64,000 bases of DNA from Dipteris shenzhenensis (taxonomy: Eukaryota; Polypodiophyta; Polypodiopsida; Gleicheniales), in NCBI GenBank assembly GCA_047967505.1, contig CM106538.1. One strand, given 5' to 3'. Shown in pieces: positions 1 to 10,008 of this stretch; within the stretch, counting starts at the first letter, position 1, and each line of letters opens with the position of its first letter. The position numbers and the translations under genes are program-made. The notes under the pieces were generated by a model, which was not told where the DNA came from, did no database searches, and saw only the letters and a list, made by a program, of their open reading frames with translations.

Positions 1-1525
1 AAAATAGTATTTAATGCTCGATCGACCATGCAAAGGATATCCGATGGGCACAATACTTTTTGTAGTTGAAATGGACTTGCGTGCAAAGTGGAGCCCCCAT
101 CCGATAAGTACTTGTTTGATTAACACACCTAGGACCGTGCTTTTTCATGGTTGTGCATGACACTAAGGAAAAAACGTTGTTTTATGCTTGATCGACAATG
201 CAAAGCATATCCGATGGGCACAATACTTTGCACAAACCTTCAACTAGGTGGAATTGACTTACATGCAAAGTGGCACTCCCATCCCATAAGTTCTTGATCG
301 GATAACATACCTAGTAGCGTGTTTTTTTACGGACGTCCATGACACTAGAGCAAAAATAGTATTTATTGCTCGATCGATCATGCAAAGGATATCCGATGGG
401 CACAACACTTTTCGTACGCCTCAACCTAGGTGGTATTGGAATTTCTCAAAGAGGCACACCCATCCGATAAGTACTTGGTCAGATAACACACCTAAGGGTG
501 TGTTTTTTTACGGATGTGCATATCACTCGGGAAAAAATGGTGTATAATGCGTGATCGACCATGCAAAGCATATCCGATGGTGAAAATACTTTGAACACAC
601 CTCAACATAGTTAAAACGGACTTGCGTGCAAAGTAGAGCCCCCATCCGATAAGTACTTGTTTGAATAACACACCTAGGGCTGTGTTTTTATATGGTTGTG
701 CATGACACTAAGGCAAAAACGGTGTTTTATGCTTGATCCACAATGAAAGCATATCCGATGGGCACAATACTTTGCACACACCTTCAACCAGGTGGAATTG
801 ACTTACGTGCAAAGTGGCATTCCCATCGCATAAGTACTTGATCGGATAACACACCTAGCAGCGTGTTTTTTTTTACGGATGTGCATGACACTAGAGCAAA
901 AATAGTATTTAATGCTCGATCGACCATCCAAAGCATATCCGATGGGAACAATTCTTTTCCTACGCCTTAACCTAGGTGGTATTGAGATTTTCTCAAAGAG
1001 GCACACCCATCCGATAAGTACTTGGTCAGATAACATACCTAAGGGCGTGTTTTTTTGCAGATGTGCATATCACTACGGGAAGAACGTTGTATAATGTGTA
1101 ATGGACCATGCAAAGCATATCCGATGGTGACAATACTTTGCACGCATCTCAACCTAGTTGAAACGAACTTGTGTGAAAAGTGGAGCCCCCATCCAATAAG
1201 TACTTGTTTGATTAACATACTTAGGGCCGTGTTTTTTCATGGTTGTGCATGACACTAAGGCAAAAACGGGGTTTTATGCTTGATCGACAATGCAAAGTAT
1301 ATCCGATGGGCACAATACTTTGCACACACCTTCAACTAGGTGGAATTTACTTACATGCAAAGTGGCACACCCATCCCATAAGTGCTTGATTGGATAACAT
1401 ACCTAGTAGGCTCGTGTTTTTTTACAGATGTGCATGACACTAGAGCAAAAATAGTATTTAATGCTCGATCGACCATGCAAAGGATAACTTGGCATGTCCA
1501 TCTGATGAGTACTTGATCGAATAAC
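1..1525. repeat. 182-bp satellite in a three-monomer higher-order repeat
   Basis: Tandem monomers begin at about 17, 187, 369, 550, 732, 915, 1097, 1279 and 1464, each marked by a GATCGACCATGCAAAG-like box followed by TATCCGATGG. Neighbouring monomers differ clearly, but every third monomer is nearly the same (187/732/1279, 369/915/1464, 550/1097). The larger period is 545-549 bp. The first complete monomer is shorter (170 bp) and looks like a hybrid of two monomer types. The array runs off the left edge and decays at about 1525. Monomer size and higher-order structure resemble plant centromeric or heterochromatic satellites; location at a centromere is inference. No gene is seen here. Confidence 0.88.
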
Positions 1526-1650
1526 TTCTCCCACCAATAAATTAAGTACTAATTAAAAATTATAATAAATCAGTAGATTAATAAAAAGAGACAAATATTT
1601 ATGTAATTGTTGCTACTGCAGCTTGCTTGTGAAGGACTCTCACAAAGGAG

Positions 1651-2007
1651 ATGGCTATAGATTTTGTTCCAGGGATGGATGTGATTTTATGTAGCAAAAG
1701 AGAAGTAGTTGCATTTGCTACAATCCATGAAAGTGATCCCAATTCAGTTTGCCACTTTCGAAGACTTGGCGAAGATAAGGTGGCAGTTACTGTATCAAAG
1801 ATTCTTAGCGCACATGTTGAGCTAAAGTATAAATGTGGAGATATGGAAACACTTGGAGATGTTATGCCCTACAATACATCCAACAAATCATTTATAGCAT
1901 GGGACAAAGATGAGACTTATGCAATAGACATTATCAAGAATACAAAGTGCACCACCTTGGATTTTACTATAGGGGACATTTTTGCAAATGAGATCATTTG
2001 CAAATAA
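1651..2007 (+). pseudogene. Fragment resembling a domain of plant transposon-associated proteins
   Basis: The frame encodes 118 residues with the pattern 'VILCSKREVVAFATIHESDP', then a conserved-looking H and LG, and ends its core in SFIAWDKD. This resembles, from memory, the DUF8039-type domain that accompanies En/Spm-like transposon proteins in plants, where a cysteine-leading strand is followed by VVAxGxV..DP. No search was possible. It is followed in a different frame by further coding-like sequence (1982-2278) and by a repeated-motif stretch, so it is probably the 5' part of a degraded or intron-containing gene. The ATG at 1651 is the first in frame. It may belong with the DUF7869-like gene downstream, but the link is not proven. 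Confidence 0.4.
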
Positions 2008-2278
2008 GACTGTAGCAGAAGGTGAAGTATTGGGATTTGAACAAGTGGAACAATGGTCATTTGCACAGATGAGGATTCTAAAAGTCACTGATGATGGTAT
2101 GGTTGATAACATAACATCCTTATGTGATCCCTACTATGAGGTAGGCAAGAATATGAGATGGAGCATGCAATTTTTAAACATGAGAAAGAGGCACGTGGTT
2201 TTCAATGATAAAGACAAGGTATACTACAATATCAAAGGACCTAAAAAGCGTGCCCATGTGCTAGGCTCTATCACTTGA
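1982..2278 (+). pseudogene. Unrecognised coding-like fragment
   Basis: An open frame of 98 codons overlaps the end of the preceding fragment in another frame, so a frameshift or splice junction near 1990-2010 is likely. The region has direct copies of GCAAAT around the overlap. The protein is mixed alpha/beta in composition (WSFAQMRILKV, DPYYEVGKNMRWSMQFLNMR) and I do not recognise a family. It is kept because codon use and position suggest that it continues the gene begun at 1651. It could equally be chance. Confidence 0.3.
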
Positions 2279-2281
2279 AAT

Positions 2282-2644
2282 GTGGATGATTTCAGTATAC
2301 TCAATTATAGAAGTGACATCTTATCTGGAGTGGATGAGTTCATTGGTTCCGAGAAACAAAATGATTTTAGAAGCGAAGCCTTATCTGGGGTGGATGAATT
2401 CTTGCACAGTGAGAAGGGCAAAGGTTTCAATAGCGATGTCTTGTCAAGTGTGGATGAGTTCATGCATATTAACAAACCTGGTGTCAATCAAGCTTGTGGA
2501 TTTATGAAAGCCATGCAAGATGTCCCAATGAGTGATGTTCTCTTAGGAGTGGAAGAGTTTCAAGGTTCTGAATACTCTCGTAGAATATTGAATTCATTGA
2601 ATGGTCCTAAGAGTATGTTAAAAACGAGGATGAGATCAACATAG
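2282..2644 (+). CDS. Repeat-bearing fragment with SGVDEF motifs
   Basis: An open frame of 120 codons holds four copies of a motif close to D-x-L-S-G-V-D-E-F. The first three are spaced 20 residues (60 bp) apart and the fourth is at a longer spacing. The DNA of the first three units is a visible direct repeat (about 2310-2490). Short acidic-aromatic repeats of this kind are often peptide-binding or degradation motifs, but no function is assigned. It lies between the transposon-like fragment and the DUF7869-like gene and may be a linker exon of one of them. Confidence 0.35.
   Translation: MDDFSILNYRSDILSGVDEFIGSEKQNDFRSEALSGVDEFLHSEKGKGFNSDVLSSVDEFMHINKPGVNQACGFMKAMQDVPMSDVLLGVEEFQGSEYSRRILNSLNGPKSMLKTRMRST
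2302..2490 (+). repeat. Three 60-bp direct repeats within coding-like sequence
   Basis: Units begin near AGTGACATCTTATCTGGAGT, AGCGAAGCCTTATCTGGGGT and AGCGATGTCTTGTCAAGTGT. Each is 60 bp long and keeps the same reading frame. Confidence 0.6.
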
Positions 2645-2790
2645 GATTATTCAATATTTAAGTTGATTGTGATATGGATAAGGATGCAACGACCAATCAT
2701 GGATGCTTGGTTACAAACAAATGTGAGGAGAAGAAGTGCATAAATATAGATAACAACGTGCATGAGGAATGAAAACGGTCATACATATGC

Positions 2791-3485
2791 ATGAAGAGAA
2801 AGCGAATCCAGGTAGATCCACAAAAGCAACCAAAGAGGAAGAGAGTAATGAAGGAGGAGAACATGTTAAATGCCTTGGGATATCTATGTTGCAAGCGAAG
2901 ATGTATGCGCTTCATTGATTTTCCAGACATCATGGAATGTAGAGGACACATGTGGCAAAGAAGAGAAAGCGAAAGAAATGAATACCTTCTCACAAGTCTC
3001 TCTTGCTTTCTTCAGAATGGCAATAAAAGGCTAAGTTCAAGACAAAAGGTAAACCCTCTCGTAAATGGAAAAAGGATTTGCAATAAGGCATATCGCAATA
3101 TTACTAGATTATCCCATGGTACATATTGGGATTTAGTCACCAAGGCAAAGGGCGGCAACAAATTTAGCATTCACGGTAATAGAGGAAGGTCCAAATCAAG
3201 AATCTCAACTGTCAGGACAGCAGCGATTTTGCAAGACTTCATACATGAAAATCCTTTACCTCAACCCCATATATCTATCAAACTCCCTAACGGTGATGCG
3301 ATCACTGAAATGCACCTTCCAATGGGCTTGACAAACCTCGAAGTATTTGACTCTATTGCAGAAAAGCAAAGGCAAAGAGGGGATGCCGTAGCTTCTTCTC
3401 ATACTTTGTATACTCTTTGGAAGAAGAACTTTGGATATGTTAAAGTCCCAAGGAAGCAAAAAATGTCAAAGTGCAATGTCTGTGA
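2791..3485 (+). pseudogene. DUF7869-like gene, N-terminal half, cut by a Copia insertion
   Basis: The frame gives about 230 residues of a basic protein. An N-terminal K/R stretch is followed by a helical region with SRISTVRTAAILQDFIHENP and a closing KMSKCNVCD that starts a CxxC pair. In the DUF7869 family as I know it, a region like this precedes the DGMDQ core. The reading frame runs into the LTR at 3486, so the last ten codons of the open frame are transposon sequence. The host sequence resumes after the second TGTGA at 8963-8967. Across the gap the frame continues, but it meets a TGA a few codons on. Function is unknown; a transposase-like role is inference from the acidic residues of the downstream domain. 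Confidence 0.5.
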
Positions 3486-3783
3486 TGTTGAGATATCAAG
3501 CTCTACCCCCGATACATCTCCTGGATGACTATCATTTATGTCACCGCCTATGTTAGTTGTACTCGTGGTGTAGTTAGACTACCACGTATGTTTTTGGTTT
3601 GGGTTCACATATGAACCACGTATTCTAGGTTTTGACATATAGGGTATTTCCCTCTTCTATTGTATTGTTGTTGTGTGCAAAAGTGAAGAAAGGCTTCACC
3701 CTCCAACCTTGTGTCCTCTCTCTTTTGTGTGTTGTGAAGAAAGCTGAACTTGAGTCTCCTATCTCTCTCCCTCATTCTTTACA
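3486..3783 (+). repeat. 5' LTR, Copia family A copy 1
   Basis: 298 bp, TG...CA. A TATA-like ACATATAGGGT lies near 3635. It matches the 3' LTR without a visible difference. Confidence 0.93.
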
Positions 3784-3796
3784 TGGTATCAGAGCC
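3784..3796 (+). promoter_or_regulatory. Primer-binding site, initiator-Met tRNA
   Basis: TGGTATCAGAGCC directly follows the 5' LTR. It is complementary to the 3' end of plant initiator-Met tRNA, the usual primer of Ty1/copia. Confidence 0.9.
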
Positions 3797-4351
3797 TTGT
3801 TCGTGGTAAGGAGCTCAAGAAAGCTAGCCAAATTTGTGGTGTCCTGGTAAGAGGACCAGTGTAGCTTTCCTATTTCGAGTTTGGGAGCAAATATCTACAG
3901 GTAGCACAGCCAGAAGTGCAGGAGTGCACTGCTTCAGATTGAGAGGCCCTTCGCGGTGCGGCGAGAGCGCAGTATATGCTGCGGGATAGGGCGAAGCCCT
4001 TGGTGACTTTATTTTTCTGATTTGAGGCTGTTTCGGGGCCCGTTTTGAAGGCGGAAGTTCTTCGCAGGAACTCAGAAAAAGGCACAGTTTTTGCTGTGCG
4101 CGGCTAGTCGGTGGAAAGGTGCCACAAAAATTGCATCGTATGCCTATGTGCAGAGATATTGGGAGTTGCAGATTCATGCCTGTTGCCTGTTGATGCAAAA
4201 TCGTCACGAGGAAGTGACTGTGTGGTGAAATACCACTTTTGTCAGTGTTGCAGATCTACCCCTGTGAGGCTCTTTGCAGAAGTTTTGCTATTTGCCCTTC
4301 TGAGGCATTTGCTGTGTTTACAGGTTGCTGTTGCAATTCGTGATTTGTAAA

Positions 4352-5332
4352 ATGTCTGAGAATCTGTCTACCATTGTCAGTGAGAAGCTTGACAAGAACA
4401 ACTTCCAAGCATGGAAGTTCAGGATGACAAACTTCTTTATGGGAAAGGGAGTTTGGGATTACATCAGTGGTGAAACTGCAGAACCAGTTTTGGGTGCTGC
4501 TCCCACTCCTGCTGAATTGAAGGCCTTTAAAGAATGGCATGAAAAAGCCAGAAAATGCCTGTATTGGCTGTCCGTTAGCATTTCAGATTCTATGATTGTG
4601 CATATACAGGATCTAGAGACGCCTAAGGAGGCATGGGATACATTGGTGAAGCTGTATAGCACAAATACCAAAGCACGAAAGATGCAGCTAAAGCAGGAGT
4701 TGCACAATGTGCAAAGGAAAAATATGAATATAAATGAGTATTCCTTGAAGGTGAAAGGCCTTGCAGATTCTCTTGCCTCCATTGGAGCACCTGTTGATGA
4801 TGAGGACTTAGTGTCCGTGACCTTGAATGGTCTTGGGAAAGATTATGCACAATTTCGGACATCCATTGGAGTCCGTGAAACATTTCCTGATTTTCAGGAA
4901 CTTATTGCTCTCTTGCTGAGTGAAGAGCAAAGGAATGGTGGTTCAGCCACCTCAACTTCTCAAGAGACTGCTTTCTACTCGAATACAGGTAGAGGCAGGG
5001 GTAGAGGAAGAGGCCGTTCTGGTGGCCGTGCAGGAAATCAGAACCAACAGCAACAACAGGAAAACCAGTCCTATGGAGGAGGACGTGGTAGTTCTAGAGG
5101 CAGGGGGAGCCAAAGAGGCCGTGGTTCATGGCAAAGGAACCAGCAAGTAAATAGCAGCACAGAATGCTATTATTGTGGAAAGCCTGGACACAAGGAGAAT
5201 ACATGCTATAAAAAGCAGAATGACATCAAAAGTGGGAAGTTGCAGCAAAGCAACTATGCATCATCAAGTGGGCATGGTGACGACAGAAATGAGCACCTTT
5301 TTGTGATGCAGCATATGGTTAACTCCATGTGA
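4352..5332 (+). CDS. gag: Copia family A Gag
   Basis: The product is a 326-residue Gag starting MSENLSTIVSEKLDKNNFQ. The first ~200 residues are a UBN2/Retrotran_gag-type capsid region. Next come a glycine-arginine-rich stretch (about residues 220-262), glutamine runs, and one zinc knuckle, CYYCGKPGHKENTC (CX2CX4HX4C, near 5164-5205). It packages element RNA into cytoplasmic particles. The ATG at 4352 is chosen because it begins the conserved block shared with the other Copia copies; an in-frame ATG lies nine codons upstream. The frame ends at a TGA (5330-5332) just before the protease. Since protease follows in the same frame, the TGA may be a mutation of a CGA-like codon. Confidence 0.85.
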   Translation: MSENLSTIVSEKLDKNNFQAWKFRMTNFFMGKGVWDYISGETAEPVLGAAPTPAELKAFKEWHEKARKCLYWLSVSISDSMIVHIQDLETPKEAWDTLVKLYSTNTKARKMQLKQELHNVQRKNMNINEYSLKVKGLADSLASIGAPVDDEDLVSVTLNGLGKDYAQFRTSIGVRETFPDFQELIALLLSEEQRNGGSATSTSQETAFYSNTGRGRGRGRGRSGGRAGNQNQQQQQENQSYGGGRGSSRGRGSQRGRGSWQRNQQVNSSTECYYCGKPGHKENTCYKKQNDIKSGKLQQSNYASSSGHGDDRNEHLFVMQHMVNSM

Positions 5333-6556
5333 GCAGATGCTGCAGCTTGCAATGATGTTTGGTATGTTGATTCGGGTGCCTCTAACCACATGACCAGTCA
5401 TGGTGAGTGGTTTCATGATGTTAGAAATTTGGATAAGCGAGGTTATGTTGAAACAGGTGATGATACTGCGCACCAAATTACGCAGGTTGGTAAAGTGCCA
5501 TTGGCTATGCAGGATGGCAAAACGAAGTACTTGGCAGATGTACTTCATGTTCCAAAAATCACTAAGAACCTGGTTTCAGTTGGCCAGATGGTTGAGCAAG
5601 GTCTGCAGGTTAGATTTAATCCTGATGGATGCTTCGTTGAAGACCTGAAAAATAAATGCCGCTTGGTTGCGAAAGGCAACAAAAATGGAAGAATGTTCAC
5701 CTTGGATGTTGATATGCCTGAGGTGAAAGCTGCTATGTTTGCGCATGGGAGAGGTGTCATTGCAGATATTGAGATATGGCACAAGCGCATTGGGCACGTG
5801 AATATACAAAGGCTGAAATCTATGCAAACGAAAAACATTGTTGCAGGTTTGCCTAAATTCAGAGTTGAGGGAATGCAAAAGGTATGTGAAGCATGCCAAA
5901 TGGGTAAGCAGGCCAGACATGCATTTCCCAAAAATGCTAAGGTGAGCAGAAGACCTTTGGAAGTGATCCATTCAGATGTTTGGACAACCAAAGCTGCTTC
6001 TATTGGTGGATACCATTATTATGTCACGTTTATTGATGACTACACTAGGAAGGTGTGGATTTATTTTATGAAGCACAAAAGTGAAGTGTTCAGCCATTTC
6101 AAGGCTTTTAAGGCCATGGTTGAAAAAGAGAAAGGTGTGCATATTAAAGTGCTAAGATCTGATGGAGGGGGAGAGTACTTTTCAGAAGAATTTTGTGAAT
6201 ATCTGAAAGAACAGGGAATTCAAAGGAAGTACTCATGCAGGTCTACCCCTCAGCAGAATGGGGTTGCAGAAAGGAAGAACAGGCATATTGCAGAAGTAGG
6301 ACGGGCGATCCTAAATGAGAAAAACATGCCTGATTATTTTTGGGCTGAAGCAGTAGCAACTGCTGTTTATATTATGAACAGAACCCCCACTGCAGCTGTC
6401 CATGGCATGACGCCTGAAGAAATGTATATAGGCCAAAAACCAGATATTTCTCAGTTGAAGGTATTTGGTTGCATAGCTTATGTTCATGTTCCTGATGAGA
6501 AGAGAACAAAGCTGGATCCAAAGGCAGAAAAATGCATCTTTATTGGATATGCTTAG
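5333..6556 (+). CDS. pol: Copia family A protease and integrase
   Basis: This continues in frame after the TGA. The aspartic protease shows DSGASNHM (about 5370). The GAG-pre-integrase zinc region has HKRIGHVN with a later CEACQMGKQ, giving the HHCC finger. The integrase core shows the three acidic residues in HSDVWTT, SDGGGEY and NGVAERKNRH. The segment ends at a TAG (6554-6556), where related copies keep an open leucine/glutamine region. The protease processes Gag-Pol and the integrase inserts the cDNA in the nucleus. The domain content is complete, but the frame is not translatable as one unit without suppression. Confidence 0.85.
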   Translation, partial: ADAAACNDVWYVDSGASNHMTSHGEWFHDVRNLDKRGYVETGDDTAHQITQVGKVPLAMQDGKTKYLADVLHVPKITKNLVSVGQMVEQGLQVRFNPDGCFVEDLKNKCRLVAKGNKNGRMFTLDVDMPEVKAAMFAHGRGVIADIEIWHKRIGHVNIQRLKSMQTKNIVAGLPKFRVEGMQKVCEACQMGKQARHAFPKNAKVSRRPLEVIHSDVWTTKAASIGGYHYYVTFIDDYTRKVWIYFMKHKSEVFSHFKAFKAMVEKEKGVHIKVLRSDGGGEYFSEEFCEYLKEQGIQRKYSCRSTPQQNGVAERKNRHIAEVGRAILNEKNMPDYFWAEAVATAVYIMNRTPTAAVHGMTPEEMYIGQKPDISQLKVFGCIAYVHVPDEKRTKLDPKAEKCIFIGYA

Positions 6557-7636
6557 CACCAGAAAGGGTATCGCTGTTATAACCCTTCCACCCGCAAAAT
6601 GCAAGTGAGCAGAGATGTTGTTTTTGATGAAATGAGCAGCTGGTATGCACCAACTGTTATGGTAGGAGATGCAGATGCAGGAAATGGGAATGCTGCAATA
6701 AATGCAGAACAACAATCTCAAGTCTTGAGTGGACCGAGAGAGTCCTCTACTAGTGGATCTAATGCATGGACAAGGAGATTGAGATCTAGTGAATCGTCAC
6801 ATGGCAGTCCTGATAGTGTTGTGCAGGTATCACATAAGGGAAAAGAAAAAGTGGACCATGCTCCAGTATTTGATGTGTCTGCTGGTAGCTCTCATGTTGA
6901 TGGAGAGTCAAGCGGCTCTGAAATGAGCCTTGATGAGGAACTTGGGATTCCTTCTGTTGTTACACCTGGTGCAAGGAAAAGCAGGCATGATTTAAAGACG
7001 CCTGCAACTGATCCCGTTGTACGGAGGTCCACTCGTATTAAGTATCCAGTTGACAGGCTGAGATATGATGGGTATACAGCACATCACTATGCTTATATGG
7101 TCAAGGTTCTAGAGGAGCCAGAGCCCACATGTTTTGAGGATGCAGCAGGGCATAAAAATTGGGAAGCAGCTATGGATGAAGAGATGGCTGCCTTGGATGC
7201 AAACCACGCTTGGGATTTGATGCCTTTGCCTCATGATAAGAAGGTTATTGGCTGCAGGTGGGTTTACAAAGTAAAGCATAATGCTGATGGGTCTGTTAGC
7301 AGGTACAAGGCAAGATTGGTTGCCAAAGGTTTTGCGCAGACATATGGAATTGACTATGAGGAAACTTTCAGCCCAGTTGCAAGGATGGCAACCGTGAGAG
7401 CAGTAATTGCTATGGCTGCTGCAAAGGGATGGTCTTTGCATCAGATGGATGTGAAAAATGCCTTCTTGCATGGTGACTTGCAGGAAGAGGTTTATATGAT
7501 GCAGCCAGAAGGTTATGAGGATAAAGCACACCCCGATTTTGTATGCAGGTTGCGCAAAGCCTTGTATGGCTTAAAACAGGCGCCGAGGGCATGGTCAGAC
7601 AAGATAGGGCAATATCTTGTCACTATTGGATTTTAG
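6557..7636 (+). CDS. pol: Copia family A integrase C-terminus and RT N-terminal part
   Basis: Same frame as the upstream parts. It holds the serine-rich integrase tail and linker, then the RT N-terminal half: [53 protein letters not shown] and [12 protein letters not shown]. An in-frame TAG at 7634-7636 lies in TIGF*ISNSDF. The other family-A copy in this window has CAG there, so this stop is a C-to-T change. Confidence 0.85.
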   Translation, partial: HQKGYRCYNPSTRKMQVSRDVVFDEMSSWYAPTVMVGDADAGNGNAAINAEQQSQVLSGPRESSTSGSNAWTRRLRSSESSHGSPDSVVQVSHKGKEKVDHAPVFDVSAGSSHVDGESSGSEMSLDEELGIPSVVTPGARKSRHDLKTPATDPVVRRSTRIKYPVDRLRYDGYTAHHYAYMVKVLEEPEPTCFEDAAGHKNWEAAMDEEMAALDANHAWDLMPLPHDKKVIGCRWVYKVKHNADGSVSRYKARLVAKGFAQTYGIDYEETFSPVARMATVRAVIAMAAAKGWSLHQMDVKNAFLHGDLQEEVYMMQPEGYEDKAHPDFVCRLRKALYGLKQAPRAWSDKIGQYLVTIGF

Positions 7637-8707
7637 ATTTCCAATTCAGATTTTTCACTTTATGTGAAAAGGACAAACAGAGGGATTGTGCTTATAGTCA
7701 TCTATGTTGATGACTTGATTATTACAGGTGATAGTGATGCAGACATTAATGAAGTGAAGCTGCTGTTGAAGCAGAAATTTGAGATGAAGGATTTGGGAGA
7801 GCTGCGTTACTTCTTGGGCATTGAGGTTATTAGATCCCCGAGTGGGATATGGCTGTTGCAAAGGCAATACGGTTTGGACATGCTGTCCAAATATGGGATG
7901 ACAGGCTGTAAGCCTATCTCTGTTCCATTGGAGCAGAATGTGAAGCTCAATGCAGAGTCAGGTGAGCTTCTTGAAGATATTACTATGTACAGGCGCATAG
8001 TAGGTAGCTTGATTTACATGACTATAACCCGACCAGACTTGAGCTATGCTGTGGGGCTGGTGAGTCAGTTTATGCAGGCACCGAGGAAGCCACATTTGGA
8101 TGCGGCTAGGCGCATACTGCGGTATGTGAAGTCCACATTGCATTATGGACTGTTTTATGAAGCTGGGTGTGCATTACAGGTACATGGATACACAGATGCT
8201 GACTGGGCTGGTAGTGTCTCAGACAGGAGATCTACTAGTGGTTTTATGTTTTCCCTTGGGAGTGGTGCCATCAGTTGGAGCAGCAAGAAGCAGCCAACAG
8301 TTGCCTTGTCGAGCACAGAGGCTGAGTACAGGGGTGCAGCAATGGCTGCATGTGAGGTAGCTTGGTTACGGAAGCTACTTGCAGATATGGGACAGTCAGT
8401 TCATGCAGCAGTTGTCATTCATTGTGACAACATTAGCAGCATCATGCTTGCTAATAACCCAGTTTATCATGCTAGAACGAAGCACATTGAGGTGCATTAT
8501 CACTTTGTGAGAGAGAAGGTTCTAGCTGGTGAGATTGATCTTGTCTATGTCAGCACTGAGGAGCAGGTGGCTGATATCTTTACGAAGGCATTGGGTACCG
8601 AGAAGCTTCGCAGATTTAGGAGCTTGCTTGGTGTACGTGAGATGGATTTGAGCTTGAGGGGGAGTGTTGAGATATCAAGCTCTACCCCCGATACATCTCC
8701 TGGATGA
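7637..8707 (+). CDS. pol: Copia family A RT catalytic half and RNase H
   Basis: Same frame. The RT catalytic motif is VIYVDDLIITG (YVDD, about 7700). It is followed by LGIEVIRSPSGI and the connection, then RNase H with YTDADWAGS, SSTEAEYRGA and HCDNISS. The C-terminus LRGSVEI runs over the purine tract into the 3' LTR and stops at 8705-8707. It would make the cDNA and degrade the RNA strand. Motifs are intact. Confidence 0.9.
   Translation: MSNSDFSLYVKRTNRGIVLIVIYVDDLIITGDSDADINEVKLLLKQKFEMKDLGELRYFLGIEVIRSPSGIWLLQRQYGLDMLSKYGMTGCKPISVPLEQNVKLNAESGELLEDITMYRRIVGSLIYMTITRPDLSYAVGLVSQFMQAPRKPHLDAARRILRYVKSTLHYGLFYEAGCALQVHGYTDADWAGSVSDRRSTSGFMFSLGSGAISWSSKKQPTVALSSTEAEYRGAAMAACEVAWLRKLLADMGQSVHAAVVIHCDNISSIMLANNPVYHARTKHIEVHYHFVREKVLAGEIDLVYVSTEEQVADIFTKALGTEKLRRFRSLLGVREMDLSLRGSVEISSSTPDTSPG
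8652..8664 (+). promoter_or_regulatory. Polypurine tract
   Basis: GCTTGAGGGGGAG directly precedes the 3' LTR. It is the primer for plus-strand DNA. Confidence 0.8.
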
Positions 8708-8962
8708 CTATCATTTATGTCACCGCCTATGTTAGTTGTACTCGTGGTGTAGTTAGACTACCACGTATGTTTTTGGTTTGGGTTCACATATGAACCACGT
8801 ATTCTAGGTTTTGACATATAGGGTATTTCCCTCTTCTATTGTATTGTTGTTGTGTGCAAAAGTGAAGAAAGGCTTCACCCTCCAACCTTGTGTCCTCTCT
8901 CTTTTGTGTGTTGTGAAGAAAGCTGAACTTGAGTCTCCTATCTCTCTCCCTCATTCTTTACA
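8665..8962 (+). repeat. 3' LTR, Copia family A copy 1
   Basis: 298 bp, ending TTTACA before TSD TGTGA. It reads the same as the 5' LTR. Confidence 0.93.
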
Positions 8963-8967
8963 TGTGA

Positions 8968-9091
8968 TGATTTAAAGTGAGCGATTGAGAGTGCAATATG
9001 TCCAAATCAAAGGGAATTATACAAAAAAAACCGAAAATCTCATCATGACCTTATTCAACATTCCAAACAAAAATATGTATTTTGGAAGGAG
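8968..9091 (+). pseudogene. DUF7869-like gene, middle segment
   Basis: This host sequence resumes after the Copia. Read in the phase of the segment before the insertion it gives a second CxxC-type cysteine, a TGA in place of a likely CGA, and a basic helical stretch ending KQKYVFWKE. It stops at the MITE at 9092. Typical family members have a leader of this kind before the DGMDQ core. Confidence 0.45.
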
Positions 9092-9338
9092 CTCAGGGGG
9101 GTCACTATGTATAAACCCTCTATATCACGTGCATTCAAGGCCTATATTTAAAATCCCTTATTTGTAAAAATTTTCATTAATAAAATGTACCCCTTTTCTA
9201 TACAAATCTGTAATTTTTTTCCAAAACTATTTTAAATAGTCCCTTATGTATACTTATTTCTATAAATTTTAGAAATAAAAAATATCCTTATGTTGAACTC
9301 ACGTGATAGGGTTACATATGATGAGTGACCCCCCCGAG
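9092..9338 (+). mobile_element. hAT-type MITE, copy 1
   Basis: 247 bp, AT-rich inside. Terminal inverted repeats are CTCAGGGGGGTCACT at the left and AGTGACCCCCCCGAG at the right, with a longer subterminal similarity around CACGTGATA. It is flanked by a perfect 8-bp TSD, GGAAGGAG (9084-9091 and 9339-9346). An 8-bp TSD indicates the hAT superfamily. There is no coding capacity. Two more copies occur at 51640-51885 and 58613-58859. Confidence 0.9.
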
Positions 9339-9346
9339 GGAAGGAG

Positions 9347-9990
9347 CAAGCTATTTCGCATCCGATGACTACATGTGCCTTATTGTAGATGGCATGGATC
9401 AGAATACAACAACATTGCCTCGTTTTGTTGCCACTCCACCTAAATTACAAGGAAAGCACTTTCTAAAGACACATCTATGTGGAGTGTTAGTGCATGAAAT
9501 TAAGTTCTTTGCAGATATATGGATTGATTCCTTGCATCTACATGATAGCAATCAAGTTGTAACATCTATTATGAAGGCAATTCACAATATACATGCAGAA
9601 AAAGGTCGCCTACCACCGACTTTGAGAATACAAGCTGATAATTGCTGGCGAGAAAATAAGAATGTACTCATGTTTGCATTCTGCTCCATGCTAGTTGCTC
9701 ATCGAATCTTCAATGAGGTCGAATGTGGATTTTTGTATGTTGGGCATACACATGAGGATATCGATCAGGTTTTTATCACAGTCTCAAGGGAGCTTAAATG
9801 CAAGGATGTGGAGACAATAGATGACTTGGTAAGAAGATGTGGCAGGCAAGTTGGTGGTCGTAAGGAAAGTACAGTATGTGAGAGGCTCGAAAGAATGTAT
9901 GATTGGAAGAGCTTCATTCTACCTTTCATACAAACGGGTGGTGATGCATTGACAGGTCATACCAATCCACACTACTTTCATTTTTTTTAA
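9347..9990 (+). pseudogene. DUF7869-like core domain
   Basis: About 210 residues carry DYMCLIVDGMDQ, then LHLHDSNQVVTSIMKAIHN, IQADNCWRENKN and VGHTHEDIDQVF. This series of acidic motifs is the signature, as I know it, of the DUF7869 family in plants and other eukaryotes. The spacing looks like an RNase H-fold, DDE-like core, which is inference. A one-base shift near 9365 separates it from the upstream segment, and it ends at a TAA after HYFHFF. It is part of the gene split by Copia A1 and MITE 1. Confidence 0.6.
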
Positions 9991-10008
9991 AAAGATGAAA
10001 AGCCTATA

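Larger units (their letters stand above)
3486..8962 (+). mobile_element. Ty1/copia LTR retrotransposon, family A copy 1
   Basis: The element has 298-bp LTRs (3486-3783 and 8665-8962) that start TGTTGAGATATC and end TTTACA. They read as identical. It is flanked by a perfect 5-bp TSD, TGTGA (3481-3485 and 8963-8967). A primer-binding site for initiator-Met tRNA abuts the 5' LTR, and a purine tract abuts the 3' LTR. A 568-bp untranslated leader (3784-4351) holds no ORF I can support. Gag-pol lies in a single frame in the order gag, protease, integrase, RT, RNase H, broken only by three stop codons. Identical LTRs mean a recent insertion. It interrupts the DUF7869-like gene. Confidence 0.95.
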
